From contig NC_080179.1 in assembly GCF_950295315.1 (NCBI RefSeq), forward strand, positions 66,288,626 through 66,352,625: a stretch of 64,000 nt of DNA, read 5' to 3'. This document shows, in pieces, positions 11,815-23,934 of this stretch. How positions within the stretch are numbered: position 1 is the stretch's first letter; each line of letters starts with the position of its first letter. The notes under the pieces were generated by a model. The model had not been told where the DNA came from and searched no databases. It saw only the letters and a program-made list of their open reading frames with translations. The position numbers were made by a program, and so were the translations under genes. Source of the DNA: Erinaceus europaeus (taxonomy: Eukaryota > Chordata > Mammalia > Eulipotyphla > Erinaceidae).

Positions 11815-13194
11815 ACTTGGAAACAAAACCTGGCATAAGCTCCAAAAAAAAAAAGTGGCTTACAACCTGGGATTCTCTGGATATGTTAGGATAACCAGTA
11901 TGTACATGAAAGGGTGAGTAGGAGGTGGTCAGAGTGACACCAAAAAAGAGTCCTATAACCCATTTTTTGGGCTGGCAAACAGAAGTCAAATAGACAAAGA
12001 AAGGAAAATCTTTGGCTTCACTATTTCTGAACTCAGGATTCCCTGCCACCCCAGAAGGGCTGGCCAGCTGCTCCTAGCAGGCTTCCTATGGAGCTACTTT
12101 CTTTACCAAAATTCCTGGCACAGCAGGGGTGTTATTCCAAACCTTTTTCTTTTTCTTTTTCTTTTTTCTTTTTCTTTTTCTTTTCCTTCTCTCTCTCTCT
12201 ATTTTTTTTTTTTTTTTTGGTGGTGGAGATATATTTGAGTGATAAAATATCTGACCAATCAGAGCCTCAGCCCTGACTGGGAAAGCAAGCGGGAAAGCCT
12301 ACCTGGAGGTTTTTTTGTTTGTTTGTTTGTTTTTTGATACTTCTTATAATTGGTTGTCTTTGCTCAGGCTTCATGCAGCCAATCTAGAGTGGTCCAAGCT
12401 GCAGACTGACTGTCAGGGTTTTTTACTCTATCTTACTTTATTATTACTATTATTATATACACATGTCCCTTTTTCGTCCTCTTCAGGTTGACCAAAATTA
12501 ACTGCTGTTGCCTTTTACATTGACAGGTGACTGGTGTCCTATCCATTGTGAGAAGAACTTGTTTCTCTTTCCTGCCTCCCTCCTCCCTCTTTTCTTCTCC
12601 TCCTAGCTAATTAAAAAAAAAATCTTTTCCTTTCACTGCTCTCCCCCCCACACTTTCTTCTTTTCTTCCTTCTTTTGCCTTCTGAACTCATTGAAACTTG
12701 TTAGTGAACTACTTTGTGGAAGAAATCTGACTTGGAGTGAATTCTGTGTGTTTGTCTCTTTTCTACTTTCCTTTCTCCTCTTGCTATCCCTACAACTTAT
12801 AGTGGACAGTGGATTTACATAATTGTCTACTCTTGATTTCCCTATTTTCCTTTCTCTTTCTTTTTCTTCTGGCTTTGTTTGCTATTTTTTCTTGGACTGG
12901 AGATGTTGTTTGGCTAACTGGTATTGATTGAATTGCAACAATCCTAGCTTTACTTGCTATTGTTGTAATTTCTGAGGTTTGTGACCATATTTGTGAAAAG
13001 TCTTTACTATTGTATGGCTAGTACTCAAAACACAACCACTAAAGAATGACAGAACAAAAGAATAGAAACCACATCTATTTAAAAAAAAAAAAAAAGGATA
13101 ATCAAGAGCAAATAAAACTGCTACCACAATAAGTCAGGACAGGAGCCCACAAGAAACTCCAATTCAGTAAGAAGTAACCATAGATAAGAAAAGT

Positions 13195-14047
13195 ATGCAA
13201 GCAATAGTAAACTTAATAATCACAGAAATTAAGACAACTATGGAGGAAAGGGCTATCAGAAATAGGGAAAGAAAAGAAGAAACCCTCAAGGAAAATACCA
13301 GCTCCTTCAAGGTAATTAGAGAATTAAAAGCTGAAATAGCTGAGCTAAAAGACCAATTAGCAGAACAAGCTAATACTATAAATGAACTGGTGAAAGAAGC
13401 TGAGGGAGGGAAAGTAGATTAACAGAAACATAAAACAGAATTAGCCAGACAGGAGGTAAGCTAGAGAAAACTAAGAAAGAGGTAAAAGGGCTCAAAAAGA
13501 GATTGAAAGACACTGAAAACAACAACAGAGACATATTGGATGACCTCAAAAGAAGTAACATTCATATAATTGGCCTACCAGAGGAGGAAAGAGAAGAAGG
13601 GGAAGTAAACATTCTAGAGGAAATAATAGAAGAAAATTTCCCAGACCTAAACAACAGAAAGGACACTTAGAGTCAAGAGGCCCAGAGAGTCCCAAACAGA
13701 ATCAACCAAGACCTGAAGACACCAAGACACATCATAGTTAAAATGAAAAGAAGCAAGGATAAAGAAAGGATCCTAAAGGCTTCAAGTGAAAAATAAAAAG
13801 TCACATACAGGGGAAAACTCATAAGACTATCAGCAGACTTCTCCACTCAAACTCTAAAAGCCATAAGAGAATGACAAGATCTCTATCAAGCCCTCAGTGA
13901 AAAAGTATTTCAACCAAGGATAATATATCCTGCAAGACTTTCATTCAGACTAAATGGAGGGATCAAAAACTGCTCAGGCAGGCAACAGTAAAAGGAGGCA
14001 ACCATCAACAAACCTGCCCTAAAAGATGTACGAAAAGACCTCTTATA
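13195..14047 (+). pseudogene. L1 ORF1 (RNA-binding chaperone), disrupted
   Basis: The intact start spans 13,195-13,422 (75 codons) and is rich in Glu, Lys and Leu with heptad spacing, matching the coiled coil that trimerises L1 ORF1 protein. After a stop and a frame change, the RRM-like segment is visible around 13,555-13,660 ('NIHIIGLPEEE'). The C-terminal domain follows at about 13,800-13,960 ('RLSADFS', 'FQPRIIYPARLSF'). In-frame stops occur near 13,420, 13,668, 13,795 and 13,875. The protein cannot be made whole from this copy. The order coiled coil, RRM, CTD is that of all mammalian L1 ORF1 proteins. Confidence 0.88.
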
Positions 14048-14119
14048 AACAAGAACATAACCATACTACTTGCCATATATCAGAGCAAATAAAAAAATGT
14101 TGAACAATGGCACTGCAAT

Positions 14120-17100
14120 AACTTAAATCCATAATATCAATAAATGTCAATAGCCTGAATTCACCCATTAAAAGGCACAGAGTAGGAGGATGGATCAGAA
14201 AACACAACCCAACCATATGCTACTTGCAGGAATCTTACCTGACCCAACAAGACGAACATAAACTTAAAGTGAAAGGTTGGAAAACTATCATAGAAGCTAA
14301 TGGACAACAAAAATAAAGGCAGGAAGAGCCATTCTCATCTCTGACACAATAGACTTTAAATTAAATTAAGTAATAAAAGATAGGCAAGACCATTACATAA
14401 TGATTAGAGGATCAGCTAACCAAGAAGATTTAACAATTATTAATATCTATGCACCCAATGAGGGACCATCTAAATACATCAAACACCTACTGAAGGAACT
14501 ACAAAAATACATCAGTAGAAATACAGTAATAGTGGGAGACTCCAGAACCCCACTTTCACACTTAGACCAATGAAGCAGAGAATCAACAAAAAAACAGGAG
14601 AATTAAAGAGAAGAACAACTAGACCCCCTGGACATTTTCAGAGTTCTTCACCCCCCAAAAAACTGGAATATAGATTATTTTCAAATCTACACAGCACATT
14701 CTCAAGGAAAGACCACATACTAGGCCCCAAAGACAGTATCAAAAAATTCAAGAGCATTGAAATCATCCCAAGTATCTTCTCAGACCACAGTGGAGTAAAG
14801 CTAACATTCAACAACAAGCAGAAAATTACTAAAAGTCACAGAATTTGGAAACTCAACAAAATGTTGCTTAAGAACCACTGGATCAAAGAAGGACTCAAGC
14901 AAGAAATTCAAATGTTTCCTGAAACCAATGAAAATGAAGACACAAGCTATCAAAATATTTGGGACACTGCTAAAGCAGTACTTATAGGGAAACTCATAGT
15001 CATACAATAACACATTAGAGAACAAGAAAAAGCTCAAATAAATGACCTTACTGCATGCCTTAAGGACTTAGAGGAAGAGGAACAAAGGAACCCTAAGGCA
15101 ATCAGAAGGACAGAAATCACTAACATTAGAGCAAAAATAAACAATATCAAAAATAAGAGAACCATACAAAAGATTAATGAAGCCAAAAGTTGGTTCTTTG
15201 AAAAATTAAAAAAGATCAACAAACTCCTAGCCAGACTCAATAAAAAAGGGGGAAGATTCAAATAAATAGAATTGTAAATGATAGGGGAGGTATCACAACT
15301 GACACCACAGAAATCGAGAAAATCATGCAAAACTTTTATGAAGAACTATGCACCACCAAGCTAGAAAATTTGGAAGAAATGGAAGAATTCCTAGAAACAT
15401 ATACCCTTCCAAAACTGAGCCAAGAAAAACTACAGAAACTAAATCCACCAATCACTGACAAAGAAATTGAAACAGTTATTAAGAATCTTCCCAACAACAA
15501 AAGTCCTGGGCCAGATGGCTTCACAAATGAATTTTTTTTTATTTAAGAAAGGATTAATTAACAAAACCATAAGGTAGGAGGGGTACAACTCCACACAATT
15601 CCCACCACCCAATCTCCATAACCCACCCCCTCCCCTGATAGCTTTCCCATTCTCTATCCCTCTGGGAGCATATAATGAATTTTATAAAACCTTCAGAAAT
15701 TGTTAATACCTATATTTGTAAAGCTCTTCCACAAGACTGAAGAAACAGGAATACTCACATCCACCTTCTATGAAGCCAACATCACCCTGAAACCAAAAGC
15801 AGATATGGACACAACAAAAAAGGAAAACTACAGATCAATATCTCTGATGAACATAGATGACAAAATACTGAACAAGATTCTGGCCAACTGGATACAGCAG
15901 TATATCAAAAAGACTGTTCATCATGACTAAGTGGGATTTAACCCAGGAATGTTAAGTCTGGTACAACATACATAAGTCAATCAATGTCATTCACCACATC
16001 AATAAAAGCAAATCCAAAAATCACATGATTATCTCAACAGATGCAGAGAAAGCCTTTGATAAAATCCAACACCCATTCATGCTCAAAACATTGGAAAAAA
16101 TGGGAATATATAGGAAATTCCTCAAGATAGTGGAGTCCATATACAGCAAAACTAAAGCCAACATCATACTCAATGGACAGAAGCTGAAAGCATTCCCCCT
16201 CAGATCAGGGACTAGACAGGGCTGTACAGTATCACCATTACTCTTCAACATAGTATTGGAAGTTCTTGCCATAGCAATCAAGCAAGAGAAAGAAATCAAA
16301 GGAATTCATATTGGAAGGGAAGAAGTCAAGCTCTCATTATTTGCAGAAGACATGATAATATACATAGAAAAACCTAAAGAATACAGCAGAAAGTTACTAC
16401 TGGAAGTTATTAGTCAATACATCAAGGTATCAAGCTACAAAGTCAGTGTACAAAAATCAGTGGCATTTCTTCAATGCAAACACTAAATGCAAAGAAGAGG
16501 ATATCCAGAAATCACTCCCATTCACTGCTGCAACAAAATCAATAATATTTCTAGGAATAAACCTGGTCAAAGAAGTGAAAGACCTCTATACTGAAAACTA
16601 TGATTCACTATTCAAGGAAATAGAAAATAATACCAAGAAATAGAAAGACATCCCATGCTCATGGATTGGAAGAATTAATATAATCAAAATGAATATTCTT
16701 CCGAGAGCCATATACATAATACTATACCCATCAAAGTTCCACCAAGCTTCTTTAAGAGAATAGAACAGAAACTACAATCATTTATCTGGAACCAGAAAAT
16801 AAGTAGAGTTGCCAAAACAATCTTGATGAAAAGAAACATAAATGGAGGCATCACACTCCCAGGTCTCAAACTATATTATAAGGCCATCATCATCAAAACA
16901 GCCTGGTATTAGAACAGAATTGAAAGCCCAGAACTAAACCTCCACACCTATGGACATCTAATCCTTGATAAGGTTGACCAAAGTACTAAATAGAGAAAGG
17001 AAGCTCTCTTCAATAAATGGTGCTGGGAAAACTGGGTTGAAACATGCAGAAGAATGAAACTGAACCACTCTTTTTCACCAGAAACAAAAGTCAACTCCAA

Positions 17101-17560
17101 ATGGATCAAGGACCTGGATGTTAGACCATAAACTATCAAATACTTAAAGGAAAACATTGGTGGAACACTTTCCCAACTAAACCGCAAGGACATCTTTGAT
17201 GATACAAACCCAACTGCAAGGAAGACTAAAACAAAAACAAATCAATGGGACTTTCCATATGACCCAGGAATTCCTCTCCTAGGGAAATACCTAAAGGACT
17301 ACATAATGCCTAACCAAAAAGATATGTGTACACCTGTGTTCATAGCAGTAAATCTGTAAATGCTAAAACCTGGAAACAGCCCAGCTTCCTAACAACAGAG
17401 GAATAGCTGAGAAATCTATGGTATATATACACAATGGAATACTACATAGCTATGAAGAACAATGAACCCACCTTCTCTGACCTATCTTGGATGAGGCTAG
17501 AAGGAATTATGTTAAGTGAGCTAAGTCAGAAAGACAAAGACAAGTATGGGATGATCCCAC
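14120..17560 (+). pseudogene. L1 ORF2 (endonuclease and reverse transcriptase), disrupted
   Basis: ORF2 would nick target DNA and copy L1 RNA. Endonuclease traces: 'NVNSLNSPIKRHR' and 'CYLQESYL' near 14,140-14,240, and 'SDHSGVKL' near 14,780, which holds the catalytic His region. Reverse transcriptase: '[13 protein letters not shown]' near 16,030-16,070 keeps one catalytic Asp. The usual FADD reads FAED (gaa at 16,346-16,348), a substitution of the first active-site Asp. Stops occur, for example, at 15,008 and 15,928. The region is split by an insertion at 15,536-15,673. A block seems deleted at about 17,252, where 'NQWDF' jumps to 'YDPGIPLLGKYLKDY'. This copy is certainly dead. Confidence 0.9.
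15536..15673 (-). mobile_element. 3' terminal fragment of the long non-coding module, copy 5, inside L1 ORF2
   Basis: A minus-strand 138-bp insertion with the same terminal sequence as copies 2 and 3 (read on the minus strand: ccagagggatagagaatggg, then ggagattgggtggtgggaat, then cttaaataaa). Perfect 10-bp target-site duplications (aatgaatttt) at 15,526-15,535 and 15,674-15,683 interrupt the ORF2 reading 'DGFTNEF'. It proves that this 3' end moves by retroposition and did so after the L1 inserted. Confidence 0.95.
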
Positions 17561-17884
17561 TCATAAACAGAAGTTGAGAAAGAAAAACAGAAAGGTAAAC
17601 TCTAAATAGGTTTTGACTGAATTTGGAGTAGGATACCAAAGTAAATATCTCTAGGTTTAGGACAAGTGCAGAATTTTGGCTTCCCAAGGGGAAGGGGGAG
17701 GTGAGGAGGGGGGAGGACGGGATGGGACACAGTCTTTTGGTGGTGGGTAAGGTGTTTATGTATACTCCCATTAATTTGTAGTCATATAAATCACTATTTA
17801 ATTAATATGAGGGGGGAAAAATTGATTGAATGTCTCAAACTTTTAAAAACAAAACAAAACAAAAAAGACAATAAAAACCAAGTG

Positions 17885-19945
17885 GCCCTATCAATATGTA
17901 AGATACAGTGATTACTAGGTATCTAGAATGGGCACAAAGAACTAACTTGGTTATGACAATAATCATTAACTATTGGTAATTTAGACTCTTTCTAAGACTG
18001 CAAGGTCCTCTTCCCATTTTATTTAAGATCCTTATTTTTCCCAGTCCTTGAACCTTTAGGATTATGTCCATATATCTTGATGTTTCTTCTCTCTGATTCA
18101 TACTACTTCTGTTGACTTCAAGTAAGTCAATGATACCCGTGCTGCTATGCCACATTATTCTGATACTAACTTGTCACTGTGAGTTTTTGCAGAAACACCA
18201 AACCTGAGATGTCAATGTCCCAACTCCTCTAATACGGTGAGATATTTCCCAACACATGGGACTACGTCGTTCCATTTCAGAACTAACAAAGTTACAGATA
18301 CTAGACACTGGATAGGACTTAGCATCCTGGATACAGGTGTACTCATATCCATAAACAAGAGGTAATTATGTAACTCAACGTAAAAGTGCCTTATAGCCTT
18401 CAATGATTTGATCTAGTAAACATGGAATCCTAGTAGAAAGGGGTAAAGACAGCATCATAACTTGTCAAACTAATTAAATTTGGACCTAAGTACCTTGGTA
18501 ATCCGTTATAAAGGCCCAAAGAAGGCAGACCTCATAAACCTAATACCTGTTTGGGCACAACAAATGACACTCAACACTTTAACAACTGGGTGCAATCATC
18601 AGATAAAGAAAGAACTACAAAAGCTGGGAAAGGGCAAAAGACTGGCTCACTTAAGGATGGCCTTTGGTCAGTATCAGACCACCTGAGCATCTGGGGCCCT
18701 AGTTAGGAAATACTTGGATTCTGACATAGATCTGATGACCTATACCTCTACTAGGTCCCTATCTCCACCATCATGGTCACTTCTATCAGGAACATCATCA
18801 TAAGCTCTCTCGTTGGTCACTCCAGCAACTTGTCCTCCCTATAAAGTAGCAATGATAGGGACTGCCCCACATCTTTAAGTGAGGTTGGGTCATACTACCC
18901 TGTAACTTGAAAAAGACTTGTCCTTAAATGAGTGCAGTCTAGAATGTTTGCATCTGTGACCATAAACTGTACGCTCAGACTGACAGGGACTCAGAAGTTA
19001 TGCAGGCCCCTGTGCTAAATATGAATATGTATGGGCCCTGTGTCAGGTGAATGGGATAAACAGCTATTTTTATTCATATATTTTCTTCAAGTTTGGGGCT
19101 ACTCTCTGCCCTAATCCAACTTTCTAGCCCTATCCTCAACACTGACACCACCTTCCCAGACATTATTTTTGTCCACCTCCACATTAGCTATCAAACTTAA
19201 GCAAAAAATATGAAGGTAATGGGTCCCTAGGAGCATACCTAAAATAGATTTACTTGCTTCTTTCTACCCTAAGATCCCTATTCTCACCTGTTACATTCCT
19301 ACTTTTTGGTTCCTCTTCATTAATCATTTTGCCCTGCTTTATATCTTACTGCCTTCCAATCACCAAGTTTCAGATGCTATCATGATTCCATCCAGACTTT
19401 CCTGGGCAAACAACCTCTCCCATGTGTCTTAGAACCTCACCTCTCTGAGTCCTACCCTACTAGGGAAAAGATAAAAATAGGCTTAGGGGTATATGGATCA
19501 ACCTGCCACCAACCATGTCCAATGGAGAAGCAATTACATAATCTAAAACTCCCACCTTCTACATCCCAAAAAGAATTTTGGCCTATACTCCCAAATGGGA
19601 AGAAATGATAGGGAAAGATGGCCAGAGGGCTCTGAACTCCAATTTTATCAGAAACTGTAGAAGTAAAAGGATAAAAGAGAATACATCTGGAAGTAGTAAT
19701 AGGTGTCAGTGTGACTTAGAAAGGAAGAAAAGGCAGGACCATAGGGAAAAGTATATACAAATGTAGACAGATAGTGATAGAAATAACAGTCAACTCATAT
19801 CTGCAACCTTAGGAGAACTACTGTAGCTTCCAATGTTGGAATGAAGAAACAGAGCTCATGTGGTGGGAACAGTGAAAAATTATACCGCTGTTATATTGTA
19901 ATTTTGTAAATCAATATTAAGTCACTAATAAAATCTTTAAAAGTG
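17885..19945 (+). mobile_element. Long non-coding retroposed module, longest contiguous copy (copy 4)
   Basis: About 2 kb with block-by-block similarity to 54,565-56,590: near 18,040 (cccagtccttg), 18,690 (ctggggccctagttaggaaa), 18,790 (caggaacatcatcat), 18,930 (gagtgcagtctagaatg), 19,090 (gggctactctctgccct), 19,420 (gactttcctgggcaaacaac) and 19,860 (gtggtgggaacagtg). It ends in ttgtaaatcaatattaagtc and an AATAAA-containing tail. No long open frame. It lies downstream of the young L1 and may be the continuation of the older L1 that ends at 11,779, making it that element's very long 3' UTR. Confidence 0.8.
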
Positions 19946-21099
19946 TGTTTATCACAATGGGAGGAGACAACTCGAGAGATGAACCCCAAGTTTATAAAAC
20001 TCTTCTGAAGAGATAGCCTTGGCTTCTCCTGGCAGCTAACAGTTGTATTCAACTAGACAGCCAAGATTTGAACCTCTCATGGTTTGGCATCTCTGTATAG
20101 CTATCAAGAAATAAAATCAATAATATCACAGGTAGGTCTTCAGGATTACAGCTCAGTTTCCACGTGCCACCATGTGGAGAAAGACAAATGACAAAACACA
20201 GAAAAATTATTTTTGTCACATAGTGGCATACCCAAAAGCTTTGAACATTTTGTAGGGAAAAGCTACCAGAAGGAATTGGAGATCTTAGTAGTAAAGTAAG
20301 TGAGAGATTGAAGGCATCATCATTTGGACATAAATATGCTTTCACTCCTTCAAATACTCTATTTAGGTCTATAACATATAGTTTCTTAGTAAACTTTTTT
20401 GTTTGTTTGTTTTTCATACTGTCTCACTCCCTTACCAGAAGAAAGTCAGAGTTAATGATACAGTTCAGTGAATGACATAGGTAAGTGACACAAATCATTG
20501 TCTAAGTCAGTTTTTCTACAAAGGAGTCTTGGGTTGTTTGTTGTTGTTGTTGTTGTTTGTTTGTTTGATCCTGTTTAGTTTTGTTTTTTCCATCTGCTGC
20601 AAATTTCTCCATTTGAGTTTTAATGTTTCTAGAGACAGGGGTTCTCGGAGAATGAAATATTTAATCTGACTCACTGTAGTACTTCACATTTTTGGATGAT
20701 TAGACATTATTTAAAATGTGATCAAAGAGGTAAACATTTTTCTCCAGAAAAAAAGTCTATGCAAGGCAATCCTAGAAGATCCAATTTATAGTCTCTTCAA
20801 CGCTTCCTCTCCTCTATTATCTTTCTCTTACCTCCTGTAACTTACTAGTACACATGAAAAATCTTCTGGCTCCAAGTTTCACCAGCTTCCTCTAGAGAAG
20901 ATCAACCCAATCTCCCCACTTTTTTTTTTTAAAAAAACCTCATACTTTCTCCATATATATTCTCCATACAACTGAAATCTCAGTAATTGCCTTAGGTAAC
21001 AATATTTCTTCCTCCCTTCAAATGTAGCCAAGTCTTCATTCCATTTGCCTGATTCTGTAGTCTAAGAATACTATTATTATATCAAATAATACTGTTATA
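19946..21099. other. No feature recognised
   Basis: AT-rich. Only short simple runs (ttg repeats at 20,536-20,567). The 122-codon minus-strand frame at 20,049-20,417 has no recognisable domain and low complexity at its N-terminus; I do not call it a gene. Confidence 0.55.
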
Positions 21100-21412
21100 T
21101 ATAAGGGTTAAGTGCACATGGTGCAAAGCGCAAGGACCTGCTCAAGGATCCCAGTTGGAGGCCCAGCTCCCCACCTGCAGGGGGATAGCTTCACAAGAGA
21201 TGAATCAGGTCTGCAGGTGTCTATCTCTCACCCTCTATGTCTTCCTCTCCTCTCTCAATTTCTCTCTATCCTATCTAATAACAACTTCAGCAATGACAAT
21301 AATAACAAAAACTAGGGCAACAAAAATTGGTAAAAATGGCCTCCAGGAGCAGTGGATTCATAGTGCAGGCACTAAGCCTCAGTAATAACCCTGGAGGTAA
21401 AAATTAATAATA
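21100..21412 (+). mobile_element. tRNA-derived SINE, type A, long-tail form, 5' shortened
   Basis: Begins at gggttaagtgcacatggtgc, so the first bases of the head are missing. It then has the ccagctccccacctgcaggg block, CT body and the tail block cctccaggagcagtgg. Followed by an AAT-rich stretch that may derive from its tail. Confidence 0.88.
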
Positions 21413-21443
21413 ATAATTATAATAATTATAATAATAATAATAA
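21405..21443. repeat. AAT-rich microsatellite at a SINE tail
   Basis: Imperfect (aat)n and ataatt units directly after the SINE tail, suggesting growth from it. Confidence 0.85.
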
Positions 21444-21446
21444 TTT

Positions 21447-21615
21447 AATGGGGTCAGGAGATAGCTCACAATGTAGAACTCATACTTCACCATGCTGAGG
21501 ACCCAGTCTGGAACTTCTGACACCACATGAGAGCATCATGTGTGAAAGGAAGCTTTTCTAGTGGCAGAGAGGTGCTATGGTCTCTCTCTCTTTCACTCTC
21601 TCTCTCTCTAATAAA
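21447..21615 (+). mobile_element. tRNA-derived SINE, type C-like
   Basis: Head ggggtcaggagatagctcac, weak B-box area (gaggacccagtctgg), a tggcagagaggtgct block, then (tc)n and aataaaa. Related to the other type C copies but diverged. Confidence 0.7.
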
Positions 21616-22985
21616 AGGGGAAGGGAGACTATTAAGAAAAGTGGAATTGCACATGTGTAAAGCCTCATCAAATTTGAAGAGCAAATGATAGTAATTTACT
21701 ATATTTTATCATCATAATTTTACAGATAAGAAAAAAATCCTAACAAGATTTTAAGAATTAATGCGATAAAATAAGAGTTTCACTAAGAAGTCAGTCGTAT
21801 AAACTATCATCAGGTAATTCTTATTTCTAAAAATGGAACACATGTAAATATGTCTTCAAATGAGTAAAGATGAGGCTTGAAATTATTAAATCAGACCTTA
21901 AATTATTTTCCAACTCATACACACTTATTTTTTATTCTATCTTTTAACAAATACCTGTTAACTATATATATGTACTGTGTTAACTATATATATGTACTGT
22001 GCTATCTTGGTGCAGGAAAGATTAAAATGGCCAAGCCACAAAGGCCACATCGTGGTTGGTAAGCTGTGACTCCTCTGATCTAAAGCAAGCCACATGTTAC
22101 TATGACATCAGGTGCCAATTTTTACATAAAATTTTATAGTTACAGCATTTGAAATGATATATTAAGCCAGATTTCAAGTTAACTGTTCTTTCAGAACTGG
22201 ATACCATCTCAAGAATATTTTGTAGACTAGTACTGTTCTGTAAAGCTAACTTTGTCTTATATTTTTTTTTAAAAAAAATAAGCCTGAAAGATCCTGGAAT
22301 GTCATTTCTTTCCAAAAGAGTAGCCATATTTGAATTTTCTTAGCAGCTTGCTGAGAGAGTGCAAAGCTAACGAGAATCAAAACAGACTCTTTACATAGTT
22401 TGTTTGGGTCTAGAGGAAATCTGTCCATGAGCTTTTGTGAAGGGGCCAACATGTCAGCATATGCCTGACTACTACAGTGAGTTTATCTTTCAATTGATTC
22501 AGTCCATTCTGGAGAATCAAGATGATGCAAGAAGGCAGCACATAACTGAGTCCTTTCATCACTGACAGAGAAGACCAAAGTGACCTGGTTCTTATCCATC
22601 ATTTGATCTGGTCATAGATGCTAGTGTCAATAATCATGTGAAATTTCTATTATAGCTATTTTATTCACGCTTTAAGATATTAACATATGGTATAAATTTG
22701 GAACCATGATGGCTGTCAATAATAAAGAGATGGGATGGATCCATAATGCTTTGAGATTTATACAACACAATTTTCTGGAACATATGCTTTATTAATGGAG
22801 TCTGCAACAAGAATTTGGTGTCTGTAATAAGGCTTTTGCCTTCTAGAAATACTTGAAATTGAGCTCTAAGGGAAGAGAGAATACTTGTAGGTCTTCTCAC
22901 AAATAATTATTAATCATATATAGCTTTAGAAATGGACATCCTCTAAACAACTTTTCTCTATTTTTGAATGGTGTTTGCTCATATA
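21616..22985. other. No feature recognised apart from a short tandem duplication
   Basis: AT-rich single-copy-looking sequence. A 22-bp unit (core taactatatatatgtactgt) occurs twice in tandem at about 21,958-22,001. Short open frames lack support. Confidence 0.55.
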
Positions 22986-23008
22986 CATATCTATATATAT
23001 CTATATAG

Positions 23009-23046
<38 letters not shown>

Positions 23047-23060
23047 GTATACATATATAT
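22986..23060. repeat. Compound TA/TC microsatellite
   Basis: atctatatata units, then (tc)n, then a long (ta)n run. Confidence 0.93.
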
Positions 23061-23247
23061 TAAGGGTACAAGCTAGAACTAAATTGAGATTGTCCTACTG
23101 AGTAGAAAGCACTATTTATCCCTACAACCACTCCAGGCTACTTGTAGAAGTTATAACACAGAACTCTAAAAAACATAACAGTATGTGTCAGGGGCCAATA
23201 GCCTATGCACAAGTAGAGGTGATTCTGCCCATCAGATTGCCTTCATA

Positions 23248-23310
23248 CATAAATATGTAAAGCACTCTCATAAATATGTAAAGCACTCTCATAAATATGT
23301 AAAGCACTCT
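23248..23310 (+). repeat. Three perfect copies of a 21-bp unit
   Basis: The unit begins cataaatatgtaaagcac and repeats head to tail three times without a mismatch. As 21 is a multiple of three, an open frame runs across it, but there is no sign of a gene. Confidence 0.95.
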
Positions 23311-23930
23311 CAAGGCCACAGAAATACATGGGGGGGGGGAACAGAAGCAACTGAGGTTTCACAGAAGCAGTAGAGGTGAGTTAAGATACTGAAATGTCAG
23401 TATAAGATATTATAAATGTCAATCATAATCATTCCTACCCATAGACAACAGAAACCTGGTGGCATATGGTCATGTGCAAAATTAAAGATTACTTGAAGAA
23501 CTTATATGCCTGAGAGGTATACACACACACACACTTGCATTTTCACACACATGTACTTAATTGTAGAAAATATTCATATAACCATTCTTATTGTCAGAAA
23601 GAATTTTTATATAAGGGGCATGAAGAATTATGTCCATTTGTGTATACTAACCTTGCTCCTCACTGAGAATATTCTAAATGATGCTGGATCTCAAAATAAA
23701 AAATTAAAAAGGGGTTTTTAAGTCTGTCTTTTATCAGGTGTGGTTGTATTTTCCTATTGATGTTTGCTCTGTTCCTTAATGACAGATAAAACGATTGTGA
23801 ATATGTAGCCTGGAGAGAAACTACCCATCCTGATACTAATCATCTGAAAGCAAAACACACTATCAGGCTATCACTATCAATATGACTTTGTCCTATTTAG
23901 CTTTTTTTCTTTCAATTAATAAATATATTT
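23311..23930. other. No feature recognised
   Basis: Contains a G run at about 23,330-23,339 and a short (ac)n at 23,521-23,534. Nothing else assignable. Confidence 0.55.
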
Positions 23931-23934
23931 TACA

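Larger units (their letters stand above)
11791..17873 (+). mobile_element. Nearly full-length L1 LINE, coding-defective
   Basis: A single L1 with a 5' UTR (11,791 to about 13,190), ORF1 (from 13,195), ORF2 (about 14,120-17,560) and a 3' UTR ending in an A/C-rich tail near 17,845-17,873. Candidate target-site duplications are aaaaccaactg (11,780-11,790) and aaaaccaagtg (17,874-17,884), 10 of 11 identical. The 5' UTR holds a CT-rich tract at 12,137-12,222. Both frames are broken by stops and shifts. About 700-900 bp of the ORF2 C-terminal region appears to be missing at about 17,252. A 138-bp retroposon fragment interrupts ORF2 at 15,536. Confidence 0.93.

Noticed and set aside
20049..20417. 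122-codon minus-strand frame as a possible exon
   Set aside because: No recognisable domain, Lys/Thr-rich low-complexity start, no supporting splice structure.
23248..23310. CRISPR-like direct repeats
   Set aside because: Head-to-tail units without spacers, in mammalian DNA.
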